DNA of 44,857 nt from Actinomycetes bacterium. Its GTDB lineage: Bacteria; Actinomycetota; Acidimicrobiia; Acidimicrobiales; Microtrichaceae. Positions within the stretch are counted from its first letter, which is position 1, and each line of letters starts with the position of its first letter. The notes under the pieces were generated by a model. It did not search any database, was not told the DNA's origin, and saw nothing but the letters and a program-made list of their open reading frames with translations. Below are positions 7,574 to 15,945 of the stretch, piece after piece. Position numbers and translations under genes: made by a program. The stretch is taken from assembly GCA_023392475.1 (NCBI GenBank), contig JAEVZA010000024.1:1-44857 (forward strand), read 5' to 3'.

Positions 7574-9508
7574 TCAGCACGAGGATCGGGAGAACACGAG
7601 GTTCGAGATGTCGAAGTCCGCCGACGTGTGCGGATCGTCGAGGCGGTAGACGTCGATCGGTGCCGACTTGAACCAGTCGTTGACGGCGTCCCGCAACTCC
7701 CCTGGGAGGGTGGGGGCGACGACGTCGTCCTGGGCGTAGAGGCCGGCGAGGATGCCCGGATCCATGCGCAGCAACGCCTCTGGGTTCTCCGCGATGTCCC
7801 GGACGCAGACCTCGGGCACCGTCCCGTCGACCATGCTCGGCAACCGGTTCCGGCCCGCTGCTGTCAACCGCAGCCCACCGTGGTGCGCAACGAACTCGCG
7901 AACCGCGTCCGGTGCGCCGGCGGTCGAGCGGTGCTCGGAAGGCCTGCCCGGCCACGATGCCACGAGATCCCCTGAGATGGTGATGCGGCTCGAGCGGTTG
8001 ACGAAGACCAGCGAGCCGCTCGCGCTCGCGTCCGGGTACAGGCCCCAGTCGATCGTGCGTCCCCCGGCGATCACCTGGGCCTCCACCCCTCGCTGGATGT
8101 CGCCGGCGATGAAGCCGTTGAGCGTGAGTGCCCGCCACCTCGATGATGGCGGCAGCGTCGCGTCCAGCTGCGCCGTGATCGAGCGGACCGCCGACGACCG
8201 CAGGTCGCGCCAGGGATCGATCGATGCGGCGTAGAGCATGACGCCGAGAGGCAGCAGCATCGCCACCGCCGCAGCGCACCCTGCGGCCCGCGCCGCGGTC
8301 GTGCGCGACCACGTGCTGGGCACGCGCACGCGTGAGGCGACCAGGATCGCGGTCGTGGCCGCGAGCCACCAAGCAGACGCACCGACCCACAGGAAGTGGT
8401 ATGTGGCGACGTCGTCGGGTGGATCGATCCAGCCGTTGACGAGCGCCGCGGTGAAGACGGCGCCGGCGGTGGCCACGAGTGCACGGAGCACCGGGGTCGT
8501 CGCCAGCACGACCGCGCAGCCGGCCACCAGGCCACCCACGACGACGACCCGGACCCACCCGGCTGGAGTCGGATCGGGGAGGCCCCGCATCGGTTGGACG
8601 ACGTTGTGGACCACGCCGATGGGGTCCAGGACGGCCTGGGCGGCCGACGCCGCGCCGCGTGGGCCGCGCCCGGCGATCTGCAGCGAGAGCAACGCTGCGA
8701 GGTTGCCCTGCCCGCGCACCTGGTCGGCGAGCGGCGGAGCCCAGAGGACGGCCAGCACGCCGGCGGTCGTGGCGAGCGCGGGCTTCCAGCGGTGCGGCGC
8801 GCCGTGGCGCCGAGCTCCGATCGCGAGCAGTGCGAGAGCGGTGACCGTGACGAAGCCGAGCGGGACGCCCGACCCGACATAGGTCTGGACGGCGTACGTC
8901 ACGATGACCCCGAGCACCGGCAGCGCGACCACGTCACCCGTCGCCACCGCCCAGGCCAGCACGAACCCCGCGAACGTCGGGCCGAGGACCAACGGGTCGT
9001 TCAGGACCTGGTCGAGCGCCGTGACGTTCGTGGTGGCCACCATCGCGACTGCGGCGAGCAGGACGATCAGACCCGCCCTGCGCCCACCGGTGCGGAGTGC
9101 CGCCCAGCCGGCCAGGACGACCGAGCCGACCACGATCAGCGCCGTGTAGATCGCGCTGCCGAGGTCGACCCCCAGGATACGGACGAAGGGGAAGAGCGTG
9201 TACAGCTGGATCGGACCGGGGTTGTGGACGCTCCGTCCCGTGTACTCCCCGGCCGTGGTCAGCACGCCCAGGAGCGGACGGTCGCGCACGGACCGCATCG
9301 ATTCGAGCGCCAGCCTGGCCTCGTCGCCGAACAGCGCGTACCCGCGAGCCCGTTGGATGCACACGGCCGCCACCCCGGCGGCGACGAGGATCCCCGCCAG
9401 GAAGGCTGCCCAGCGACGTTCGGCCGGCCGGAGGTCCCGCCACCGGGTGACCGCCGGCCAGCTCCGGCTCGTCGACCCGGTCCCGGCCGGCTCGGGGAGG
9501 GCGGTCAC
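7574..9508 (-). CDS. Polytopic membrane protein, GT-C-like
   Basis: 644-residue integral membrane protein. GTG at 9508 overlaps the stop of the sugar-transferase gene (GTGA), which fixes this start over longer in-frame readings. The first membrane segment (about residues 33-52) is followed by ALFGDEARLALES, an acidic pair (Asp62, Glu63) in the first external loop, and by HNPGPIQLYTLFP. This arrangement matches GT-C (GT39/ArnT-like) polyprenyl-phosphate-dependent glycosyltransferases. About ten further hydrophobic segments follow, then a soluble external C-terminal domain of about 180 residues ending in RSSC. Probable role: transfer of a lipid-linked sugar outside the membrane. The exact reaction is unknown. 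Confidence 0.65.
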   Translation of the reverse strand: MTALPEPAGTGSTSRSWPAVTRWRDLRPAERRWAAFLAGILVAAGVAAVCIQRARGYALFGDEARLALESMRSVRDRPLLGVLTTAGEYTGRSVHNPGPIQLYTLFPFVRILGVDLGSAIYTALIVVGSVVLAGWAALRTGGRRAGLIVLLAAVAMVATTNVTALDQVLNDPLVLGPTFAGFVLAWAVATGDVVALPVLGVIVTYAVQTYVGSGVPLGFVTVTALALLAIGARRHGAPHRWKPALATTAGVLAVLWAPPLADQVRGQGNLAALLSLQIAGRGPRGAASAAQAVLDPIGVVHNVVQPMRGLPDPTPAGWVRVVVVGGLVAGCAVVLATTPVLRALVATAGAVFTAALVNGWIDPPDDVATYHFLWVGASAWWLAATTAILVASRVRVPSTWSRTTAARAAGCAAAVAMLLPLGVMLYAASIDPWRDLRSSAVRSITAQLDATLPPSSRWRALTLNGFIAGDIQRGVEAQVIAGGRTIDWGLYPDASASGSLVFVNRSSRITISGDLVASWPGRPSEHRSTAGAPDAVREFVAHHGGLRLTAAGRNRLPSMVDGTVPEVCVRDIAENPEALLRMDPGILAGLYAQDDVVAPTLPGELRDAVNDWFKSAPIDVYRLDDPHTSADFDISNLVFSRSSC

Positions 9509-10242
9509 GTGCCTGCCGCGCCCGCCGTGCGCGCGATTGCACTCGACGGGACCTCGGCCTCGACGGCGCGGCGCAGCCCGTCGCCGTCCCCGCCCGGGAG
9601 GACGTGGCGCAGGAGGGCGCCGAGCACCCGCAGGTCGGTCAGCGGCGTGGCCGTCCGGACGTACCACGCATCGATCGCGAGCTTCACCGGGACGACGACG
9701 TCCTGGTAGGCGGTGCCGGTCGTGTCGAGGTCGATCTGGGTGACCTCCCACTCGCCGACGACGAGCTGGGTCGGCCCCGCGATCCCGGGCGGCACCTGCA
9801 GCACCTCCTGCCACGCCGGGTCGTCGTGGTCGACGAACGCCGGCGCCTCGGGTCGTGGTCCGAGCAGGCACATCTCCCCGCGGGCCACGTTGAGCAGCTG
9901 CGGCAGCTCGTCGAGGTGGAGCTGCCGCATGCGCCGACCGATCGGCGTGATGCGATCGTCGCCCGAGCTCGTGAGGGCGATGCCGGTCGCCCGCCCGTCG
10001 CTCGTCTCCGCCCGCATCGAGCGGATCTTCCACATGCCGAACTCGCGGCCGCCCCGCCCGACCCGGGGCACGCGGACGAGCGGCGGGCCGTCGTCGTGGC
10101 GGTGCACGAGCCAACCGAGCAGCGCCACCACCGGTGCCGTCAGCAGGGCGAGCGCGGCGGCGACGACGCGGTCGAGGACGAGCCGCGCCCGCAGCCAGGG
10201 CGACGCGGCGGCGGCTGGGGTGACCGTGGGGGAGGTGCTCAC
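9505..10242 (-). CDS. Undecaprenyl-phosphate sugar phosphotransferase
   Basis: 245-residue bacterial sugar transferase (WcaJ/PglC family, monotopic phosphoglycosyl transferase), which starts a lipid-linked glycan by moving a sugar-1-phosphate from UDP-sugar onto undecaprenyl phosphate. There is one N-terminal membrane segment (about residues 24-46). Then come GREFGMWKIRSMR, RITPIGRRMRQLHLDELPQL with the catalytic Asp-Glu pair at 111-112, and RGEMCLLGPRPE, all hallmarks of the family. The long N-terminal region of WcaJ-type enzymes is absent, so it is the small form. GTG 10242 overlaps the upstream aminotransferase stop, and its own stop overlaps the next GTG at 9508, so three genes are translationally coupled. 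Confidence 0.92.
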   Translation of the reverse strand: MSTSPTVTPAAAASPWLRARLVLDRVVAAALALLTAPVVALLGWLVHRHDDGPPLVRVPRVGRGGREFGMWKIRSMRAETSDGRATGIALTSSGDDRITPIGRRMRQLHLDELPQLLNVARGEMCLLGPRPEAPAFVDHDDPAWQEVLQVPPGIAGPTQLVVGEWEVTQIDLDTTGTAYQDVVVPVKLAIDAWYVRTATPLTDLRVLGALLRHVLPGGDGDGLRRAVEAEVPSSAIARTAGAAGT

Positions 10243-11408
10243 GCCGCTCCCGTGAGGGCGCGCTCGAGCGCGTCGCACGCCTGGTCGACGTCGGCGTCGG
10301 TCATGCCGCTGTAGAGCGGCAGGCTCAGCGCCCGGTCGGTGGACCGGTCCGCCACGGGCACGCCGCCCGGGCCGGGGCCGAGCCCGTGCTCGCGGAACCA
10401 GCCGAAGGTGTGCAGCGGCCGGAAGTGCACGCTCGTGCCGACGCCGTCGTCCTGCATCGAGGCCTGGACCGCGCCCCGGTCCGCCCCGCCGGGCAGCAGC
10501 ACCATCATCAGGTGGTCGGCGCTGCCGGGGTCCGCCTGCGCGGGCACCAGGCGGAGGCCCGGCACGGCGCCGAGCCGCTCCCGGTAGCGGTCGGTGAGGT
10601 GGCGGCGCGCGGCCTGCATCCGGTCGAAGCGCGTCAGCTGCGAGCGGGCGAGCGCGGCGAGCACGTCGGGCAGGTTCGCCTTGAGGCCGTCGCCGACCAC
10701 GTCGTACTGCGCCGCGCTGGCGGGCGCGCCCGGCGCGTAGCGCTTCCAGGCGTCCCGGCTGAGCCCGTGCAGCCGGAAGGACTGCGCGAACGCCGCCAGC
10801 TCGGCGTCGTCGGTGGCGAGCGCACCGCCCTCGGCCGAGGTCAGGTTCTTCGTGGCGTAGAAGGAGTAGCAGCAGCCGGCCGTGCCCTGTCCGGCCACGT
10901 AGCCGCGGTGGTCCCGGGTGCCGAGCGCGTGCGCCGCGTCCTCGACCAGCGGCACCGCGGCGTCCGCGCAGAGCTCGTGCAGCGCCCGGGGCAGGGCCAC
11001 GCCGCCGAAGTGGACCCCGATGACGGCGTCGAGCCCGCCGTCCTCGGTGAGGGCGCGCTTCACCGCCGCCTCCGAGAGGTTGAAGGTGTCCTCGTCGACG
11101 TCGAGGAGCACCGGCACGAGGCCCCGGTGGTAGGCGGCGATGGCGGTGGAGACGAACGTCCAGGTGGGCACCCCGACCCGGCTGCCGCGTGGGAGCCGCA
11201 GGTGCGCCACGGCGATCTCGATGGCGGCGGTGCAGGAGGCGACCGCCACCACGTGCTCGACCCCGAGCCACGCCGCGAGGTCGGCCTCGAGCTGCTGGGC
11301 CTCCCCGCCGGTGGTGATCCAGCCGCTCCGCAGGACCGCGGCGACGGCGTCGACGTCGTCCTCGGTGATGTCGGGTCGGTTGTACCGGAGCTCGTTCGGA
11401 CTCCCCAC
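10239..11408 (-). CDS. DegT/DnrJ/EryC1/StrS sugar aminotransferase
   Basis: 389-residue PLP-dependent aminotransferase that makes amino sugars from keto-sugar nucleotides. Visible motifs: SGWITTGGEAQQLE at the N terminus, the VPTWTF loop, VEDAAHALG (Asp157, pyridine-nitrogen contact) and SFYATKNLT with the Schiff-base Lys187. The start is taken as GTG 11408, preceded by AGGGG at six bases' spacing. A GTG ten codons upstream (11438) lacks a good ribosome-binding site and adds an unrelated N terminus. It is the first gene of the reverse operon, coupled to the sugar transferase. The product could be the amino sugar used by the following transferase or acetylated by the GNAT at 2615. Confidence 0.9.
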   Translation of the reverse strand: MGSPNELRYNRPDITEDDVDAVAAVLRSGWITTGGEAQQLEADLAAWLGVEHVVAVASCTAAIEIAVAHLRLPRGSRVGVPTWTFVSTAIAAYHRGLVPVLLDVDEDTFNLSEAAVKRALTEDGGLDAVIGVHFGGVALPRALHELCADAAVPLVEDAAHALGTRDHRGYVAGQGTAGCCYSFYATKNLTSAEGGALATDDAELAAFAQSFRLHGLSRDAWKRYAPGAPASAAQYDVVGDGLKANLPDVLAALARSQLTRFDRMQAARRHLTDRYRERLGAVPGLRLVPAQADPGSADHLMMVLLPGGADRGAVQASMQDDGVGTSVHFRPLHTFGWFREHGLGPGPGGVPVADRSTDRALSLPLYSGMTDADVDQACDALERALTGAA

Positions 11409-11467
11409 GGCGCACCCCTGTCCGCGTCCCGGCGCCACGGGGCCGCCCCGAGCCGTCGCGGGGCGTG

Positions 11468-11473
11468 ATGGTA
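11468..11473 (-). promoter_or_regulatory. Candidate -10 box of the reverse glycan operon
   Basis: Reads TACCAT on the reverse strand, about 60 bases before GTG 11408, leaving a leader of about 50 nt that carries the AGGGG ribosome-binding site. It fits the TACCNT form seen before other genes here. The intergenic region is shared back to back with the nuo promoter. Confidence 0.35.
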
Positions 11474-11521
11474 CCGGCCGGCGCGGGGCCTCCCGGGTCC
11501 ACCGCGGCCCCCGTCGCGCGG

Positions 11522-11555
11522 CCCGCCGTGGCGGGGCTCGGGGACTTTGTCCCCG
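11522..11555 (+). promoter_or_regulatory. Two inverted repeats upstream of nuo promoter
   Basis: First repeat: CCCGCC-GT-GGCGGG at 11522-11535; the identical 14 bases lie upstream of the tRNA-Thr promoter at 44343-44356. Second repeat: perfect CGGGGAC-TTT-GTCCCCG at 11539-11555, overlapping the presumed -35 box. Both are candidate protein-binding sites controlling complex I expression. The sequences are seen directly; function is inferred. Confidence 0.45.
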
Positions 11556-11576
11556 CTCGGAGGCGCTGAGTAGTCT
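11547..11576 (+). promoter_or_regulatory. nuo operon promoter
   Basis: TTGTCC (11547-11552), an 18-base gap, then TAGTCT (11571-11576). The -10 box ends eight bases before ATG 11585, so transcription would start at or next to the start codon, giving a leaderless nuoA message. The GGAGG at about 11558 lies too far upstream to act as a ribosome-binding site. The same -35/-10 pattern precedes tRNA-Thr. Confidence 0.55.
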
Positions 11577-11584
11577 CCCAGCCG

Positions 11585-11962
11585 ATGGCGAACCCGCTGA
11601 GCGACTTCCTTCGCAGCTACCTCACCGTCGGGATCTTCGCTTCCCTGGGCTTCCTGCTGTTCGGGTTGCTGCTGGGGATCTCCGCGCTGCTGCGCCCCGA
11701 CCGCAAGCAGTCGCAGAAGTACATCTCGTACGAATCGGGCGTGGACCCGGTCGGCGACATGTGGTCCCAGAGCCAGGTCCGCTACTACATCTTCGCCCTG
11801 CTCTTCGTGCTGTTCGACGTCGAGGCCGTGTTCATCTTCCCGTGGGCCACCCGCCTCGAGGCGTTCGGCACGTTCGGGCTGGTCGAGATGTTCATCTTCA
11901 TCTTCATCCTCGTGCTCGGCCTCGTGTACGCGTGGCGCAAGGGGGTCCTCAAGTGGGCCTAG
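11585..11962 (+). CDS. nuoA: NADH-quinone oxidoreductase subunit A
   Basis: 125-residue membrane subunit of respiratory complex I with three transmembrane helices (about 14-36, 69-90, 95-116). The family-specific loop after helix 1, KYISYESGVDPVGD, contributes to the quinone-channel region, and YYIFALLFVLFDVEAVF carries the conserved acidic residues of helix 2. ATG 11585 has no useful ribosome-binding site and fits a leaderless start. It is first in the cluster nuoABCDHIJKLMN. Its stop overlaps nuoB by ten bases, indicating coupled translation. Confidence 0.96.
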   Translation: MANPLSDFLRSYLTVGIFASLGFLLFGLLLGISALLRPDRKQSQKYISYESGVDPVGDMWSQSQVRYYIFALLFVLFDVEAVFIFPWATRLEAFGTFGLVEMFIFIFILVLGLVYAWRKGVLKWA

Positions 11963-12459
11963 GCCTCGTCGAGAGCGGCAAGATGCCGAAGCCGCTCACG
12001 AAGCTGCTCAACCTGTCCCGCAAGTACTCCCTGTGGGTGTACCAGTGGGGCCTCGCGTGCTGCGCGATCGAGATGGGTGCCGCCTTCGGCTCGCCCCGCT
12101 ACGACGTGATGCGCCTCGGCGTCATTCCGCTGCCCGCCAGCCCCCGCCAGGCGGACCTCGTGGTCATCTCCGGCACGGTCACCGACAAGATGGCGCCGGC
12201 GATCCTTCGGCTCTGGGAGCAGATGCCGGACCCGAAGTACGTGATCTCGATGGGCTCGTGCGCCAACTGCGGCGGCCCCTACTGGGACAGCTACTCGGTG
12301 ACGAAGGGCGTCGACCAGATCATCCCGGTCGACGTGTACGTCCCCGGCTGCCCGCCCCGGCCCGAGGCCCTGCTCGAGGGCGTGGTCCTGCTGCAGGAGC
12401 GCATCCAGAACGAGGACATGGCCGAGCGCTGGACCGGCGAAGCGATCGTGGTGGAGTGA
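11953..12459 (+). CDS. nuoB: NADH-quinone oxidoreductase subunit B
   Basis: 168-residue peripheral-arm subunit carrying cluster N2, the last iron-sulphur centre before quinone. The tandem cysteines are LACCAIE (Cys36/37), with Cys103 in GSCANCGG and Cys133 in VPGCPPRPE as the other ligands by family alignment; Cys106 is an extra cysteine. GTG 11953 overlaps the 3' end of nuoA. Length and motifs are normal. The last stretch (ERWTGEAIVVE) ends four bases before nuoC. Confidence 0.96.
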   Translation: MGLGLVESGKMPKPLTKLLNLSRKYSLWVYQWGLACCAIEMGAAFGSPRYDVMRLGVIPLPASPRQADLVVISGTVTDKMAPAILRLWEQMPDPKYVISMGSCANCGGPYWDSYSVTKGVDQIIPVDVYVPGCPPRPEALLEGVVLLQERIQNEDMAERWTGEAIVVE

Positions 12460-12462
12460 CCG

Positions 12463-13197
12463 GTGAGTGACCCGACCACCACCGACGCGCCCGCGGACGA
12501 CGCCGCCGAGCCGGAGGCCGAGCGGGACGAGCTCCGCGAGGAGCGGCTCGCGTCCTTCGCCGACGCGCTCGGCGCGGACGCGGTCGTCGACTCGCTGATC
12601 GACCCCGGCGTCGACCTCACGGTGCGGGTGCGCACCGATGCGTGGGGCCACGCCGCCGAGGTCGCCCGCAACCACCTGGGCGCCCGCTACTTCACGTTCC
12701 TGTCGGTGATCGACTGGCTGCCGTCGCCGTTCGGCCGCTCGATGGACGCGTCGGTGGACGCCGTGCTCGCCGAGCGGGCGGGCGAGGCCGCCGCCGCGCC
12801 GGGCACCGAGGTCGTGCACGGCACCACCGGGGGCGACACCCGCTTCCAGGTCTTCGCGCGCGTCGCCCACGTGGGCACGCCGAAGGACTTCTGGGGCATC
12901 ACGCTCAAGGCGGACGTCCCCGACGACACGATGGCGGTCGACTCCTGGGTGCGGACCTACGCCGGCGCCGACTGGCACGAGCGCGAGGCCTGGGAGATGT
13001 TCGGCATCGCCTTCACCGGCCACCCGGGGCTGCGCCACATCTACCTCCCGACCGAGTTCGAGGGGAACCCGCTGCGCAAGGACTTCCCGCTGCTCGCCCG
13101 CATGGTGAAGCCGTGGCCGGGCATCGTCGACGTCGAGCCCATGCCGACCGACGACGCCGAGGGCGAGGGCGACGAGGACGGAGGAGGTGAGGGATGA
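12463..13197 (+). CDS. nuoC: NADH-quinone oxidoreductase subunit C
   Basis: 244-residue 30-kDa subunit of the peripheral arm. The conserved core runs from YFTFLSVIDWL through DSWVRTYAGADWHEREAWEMFGI and HIYLPTEFEGNPLRKDFPL, the family signature. Features unlike compact homologues are an acidic N-terminal extension of about 40 residues, an Ala/Glu-rich insertion after SPFGRS (about residues 94-125), and a Gly/Asp/Glu tail (DDAEGEGDEDGGGEG). GTG 12463 follows nuoB by three bases. The TGA overlaps the nuoD ATG (ATGA). Confidence 0.94.
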   Translation: MSDPTTTDAPADDAAEPEAERDELREERLASFADALGADAVVDSLIDPGVDLTVRVRTDAWGHAAEVARNHLGARYFTFLSVIDWLPSPFGRSMDASVDAVLAERAGEAAAAPGTEVVHGTTGGDTRFQVFARVAHVGTPKDFWGITLKADVPDDTMAVDSWVRTYAGADWHEREAWEMFGIAFTGHPGLRHIYLPTEFEGNPLRKDFPLLARMVKPWPGIVDVEPMPTDDAEGEGDEDGGGEG

Positions 13198-14366
13198 CGG
13201 CCGTGACCGACCGCCAGCAGCTCCAGTACATCGCGGCCCGCGCCGCGGACGCGCGGGTCAACGTCGAGCTCGAGACCGAGGGCATGACCCTCAACATCGG
13301 GCCGCAGCACCCCGCGACCCACGGCACGCTGCGCATCGTCGCCCGACTCGACGGCGAGCAGGTCGTAGCCGCCGAACCCATCGCCGGCTACATGCACCGG
13401 GGCTACGAGAAGCTCTCCGAGGTCCGCACCTACGCGCAGATCACGACGCTGATCAACCGCATCGACTGGCTCGGCAGCTTCGCCAACGAGGTGCCGTTCA
13501 TCCTCGCCGCCGAGCGCCTGATGGGCGTCGAGGCCCCGCCCCGCGCCACGTGGATCCGCACGATCCTCTTCGAGATGTCGCGGATCGCGAACATCATCCT
13601 GTTCCTCGGCGACATGGGGGTGCAGCTCGGCGCGATCACCCCGGTCTTCTTCGCCTTCCGCGACCGCGAGTTCGTCCTCGACCAGATCGAGCGGGTCACG
13701 GGTGGCCGGTTCCACCCGAACTTCGACCGCATCGGCGGCCTGAAGGACGACCTGCCGAAGGGGTGGCTCGAGGACACCAAGGGCGTCATGGACAAGGTCC
13801 GCGGCTTCTGCGACGAGATCGAGGACCTGCTCCTCGGCTCGGAGGTGTTCCAGGAGCGCACCCGCGGCATCGGCGTCATCCCGCCCGACGTCGCCATGCA
13901 GTACGGCCTCTCCGGTCCGAACGCCCGCTCGTCGGGCATCGACTGGGACCTCCGACGCGACGCGTGCATCGGGCTCGCGTACGACGAGCTCGACTGGAAG
14001 GTCTGGACGCACCCCGACGGCGACTCGTTCGCCCGCTTCTGGGTGCGCCTCCAGGAGGTCCGCGAGTCGGCGAAGATGATCGACCAGCTCTGCGACGGCG
14101 TGCCGAGCGGGCCGATCATGGCGAAGGTCCCGCGCATCATCAAGGTGCCCGCCGGCGAGGCGTGGGTCTCCACGGAGAACCCCCTCGGCGAGATGGGCTA
14201 CTACGTCGTGTCGCAGGGTGACCTCACCCCGTTCCGGGTGAAGATCCGCTCCGCCAGCTTCAACAACGTGTCGATCACGCCGTGGCTGCTCCGGGGCGTC
14301 TACGTGCCCGACATCATCACGATCCTCGCCTCCCTGTACTTCATCCTGGGGGACATCGACCGATGA
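13194..14366 (+). CDS. nuoD: NADH-quinone oxidoreductase subunit D
   Basis: 390-residue 49-kDa subunit lining the quinone cavity next to N2. Signature segments are NIGPQHPATHGTLR (His39/His43 region), GYMHRGYEKL with Arg69, RIDWLGSFANE, and the C-terminal FNNVSITPWLLRGVYVPD. His68-Arg69 aligns with the segment of human NDUFS2 in which Arg85 is dimethylated by NDUFAF7; an NDUFAF7-like gene closes this cluster at 22239. The start overlaps nuoC (ATGA), and the stop overlaps nuoH in the same way. The gene is followed directly by nuoH; nuoE, nuoF and nuoG are absent. Confidence 0.96.
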   Translation: MTAVTDRQQLQYIAARAADARVNVELETEGMTLNIGPQHPATHGTLRIVARLDGEQVVAAEPIAGYMHRGYEKLSEVRTYAQITTLINRIDWLGSFANEVPFILAAERLMGVEAPPRATWIRTILFEMSRIANIILFLGDMGVQLGAITPVFFAFRDREFVLDQIERVTGGRFHPNFDRIGGLKDDLPKGWLEDTKGVMDKVRGFCDEIEDLLLGSEVFQERTRGIGVIPPDVAMQYGLSGPNARSSGIDWDLRRDACIGLAYDELDWKVWTHPDGDSFARFWVRLQEVRESAKMIDQLCDGVPSGPIMAKVPRIIKVPAGEAWVSTENPLGEMGYYVVSQGDLTPFRVKIRSASFNNVSITPWLLRGVYVPDIITILASLYFILGDIDR

Positions 14367-15403
14367 CCCATGCCGTCCTCGGCGTCGAGCTCGCCTACTG
14401 GCAGCAGACGATCATCCGGGTCCTCGCCGGGTTGGTCGCGGTCCTGCTGCTGACCGGCGGCGTCGTCTACCTGTACCTCTTCAAGTTCGTCAGCTTCATG
14501 CAGAGCCGGCTCGGCCCCATGGAGGCCGGCCCCTACGGCTCGCTGCAGCTCCTCGCCGAGGTCGGCAAGTGGCTGCAGAAGGAGGACGTGCACACGAAGG
14601 ACAGCGACAAGCTGATCTTCGGCCTCGCGCCCGCCATCGTCCTGACGTCCACGTTCCTCATGTTCGTGGTGATCCCGGCCGGGCCGAACGCGGTGATCGC
14701 GGACCTCGGGACGGGCATCTACTACGTGCTCGCGATGTCGTCGGTCTCCGTCCTCGGCATCCTCATGGCCGGCTGGGCGTCGGCGAACAAGTACGCGCTG
14801 ATGGGTGCCCTCCGCGCCGGCGGGCAGCTGATCGCCTACGAGCTCCCGCTCGTCCTCGGCGTCATCGGCGTGGTCATCCAGGCCGGCAGCCTGAACCTCC
14901 AGGACATCGTGGCCGCGCAGTCCAACGGCGCGATCTTCGGCTGGGACGGGATCGGCAACCCGTACATCCTCACCCAGCTCGTCGCGTTCCTCGTCTTCAT
15001 GATCGCCGTGCAGGCCGAGCTGACGCAGACGCCGTTCGACATGCCGATCGCCGAGTCGGAGCTCGTCGCCGGCTACCAGGTGGAGTACACGGGCATCCGC
15101 TTCCTCGTGTACTTCATCTCGGAGTTCGCCACGGCCGTCGGCTTCGCCGCGGTGGCGTCCACCCTGTTCCTCGGCGGCTGGGCGCTCCCCGCCAGCTGGG
15201 GCATCTCCGACGGCGCCATGCACGTCATCGGCCCGATCATGATCGCCACCAAGGCGGTGCTCCTCGTCGGCGTCGTGTTCTGGACCCGCTTCAGCTTCCC
15301 CCGCTTCCGCGAGGACCAGCTGCAGCGGCTCGCCTGGAAGTTCCTGATCCCGATCGCGCTGGCCAACATCGTGCTGACCGCCGTGCTGAAGGTGGTGTTC
15401 TGA
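14363..15403 (+). CDS. nuoH: NADH-quinone oxidoreductase subunit H
   Basis: 346-residue membrane subunit with about eight helices that joins the peripheral and membrane arms and forms part of the quinone tunnel. Recognisable parts are MQSRLGPMEAGPYGSLQLLA, KEDVHTKDSDKLIFGLAP, LRAGGQLIAYELPL, and the acidic loop TQTPFDMPIAESELVAGY followed by EYTGIRF, all conserved in the family. ATG 14363 overlaps the nuoD stop (ATGA). The stop TGA 15401-15403 shares one base with nuoI's ATG. Confidence 0.96.
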   Translation: MTHAVLGVELAYWQQTIIRVLAGLVAVLLLTGGVVYLYLFKFVSFMQSRLGPMEAGPYGSLQLLAEVGKWLQKEDVHTKDSDKLIFGLAPAIVLTSTFLMFVVIPAGPNAVIADLGTGIYYVLAMSSVSVLGILMAGWASANKYALMGALRAGGQLIAYELPLVLGVIGVVIQAGSLNLQDIVAAQSNGAIFGWDGIGNPYILTQLVAFLVFMIAVQAELTQTPFDMPIAESELVAGYQVEYTGIRFLVYFISEFATAVGFAAVASTLFLGGWALPASWGISDGAMHVIGPIMIATKAVLLVGVVFWTRFSFPRFREDQLQRLAWKFLIPIALANIVLTAVLKVVF

Positions 15404-15945
15404 TGCCCCCCAAGCCGAAGATGCCGGGCGTCCTCAAGGGCCTGGGCGTCACGATGCGCACGGCCAAGGAGACGATCTTCCCCGACGGCATGCTCCGCCC
15501 CCCGTCGCCCTCGAAGGGCGCCGCGACCGTGCAGTACCCGCACGAGAAGGAGGCGCCGGCGCCGCGGGCACGGGGCGTCATCGCCCTCAAGGAGGACAAC
15601 TGCACGGCGTGCATGCTGTGCGCCCGCGAGTGCCCCGACTGGTGCATCTACATCGAGGCCCACAAGACGCTGGCGCCGCCGCGCCGCGAGGGCGGCAAGC
15701 CCCGCTCGGTGAACGAGCTCGACCGCTTCGACATCGACTTCTCGCTCTGCATGTACTGCGGGATCTGCGTCGAGGTGTGCCCGTTCGAGGCGCTGTTCTG
15801 GAGCCCGGAGTACGAGTACTCGGAGATCCGCATCCAGGACCTCCTGCACGACAAGTCGCGCCTCGACCAGTGGATGGAGACGGTGCCCGACTTCGAGGCG
15901 TACGAGTCCGGCTCCGAGGCGAAGGTCAAGAAGGTGCCCCGATGA
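15403..15945 (+). CDS. nuoI: NADH-quinone oxidoreductase subunit I
   Basis: 180-residue ferredoxin-type subunit holding clusters N6a and N6b, which pass electrons to N2. Two C-x2-C-x2-C-x3-C-P motifs are visible: CTACMLCARECP (Cys67-77) and CMYCGICVEVCP (Cys116-126). The N terminus carries an amphipathic segment (VLKGLGVTMRTAKETIF) and a Pro/Lys-rich linker. The C-terminal extension after about residue 135 is somewhat long but typical of actinobacterial forms. Start and stop overlap the flanking nuo genes. Confidence 0.96.
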   Translation: MPPKPKMPGVLKGLGVTMRTAKETIFPDGMLRPPSPSKGAATVQYPHEKEAPAPRARGVIALKEDNCTACMLCARECPDWCIYIEAHKTLAPPRREGGKPRSVNELDRFDIDFSLCMYCGICVEVCPFEALFWSPEYEYSEIRIQDLLHDKSRLDQWMETVPDFEAYESGSEAKVKKVPR

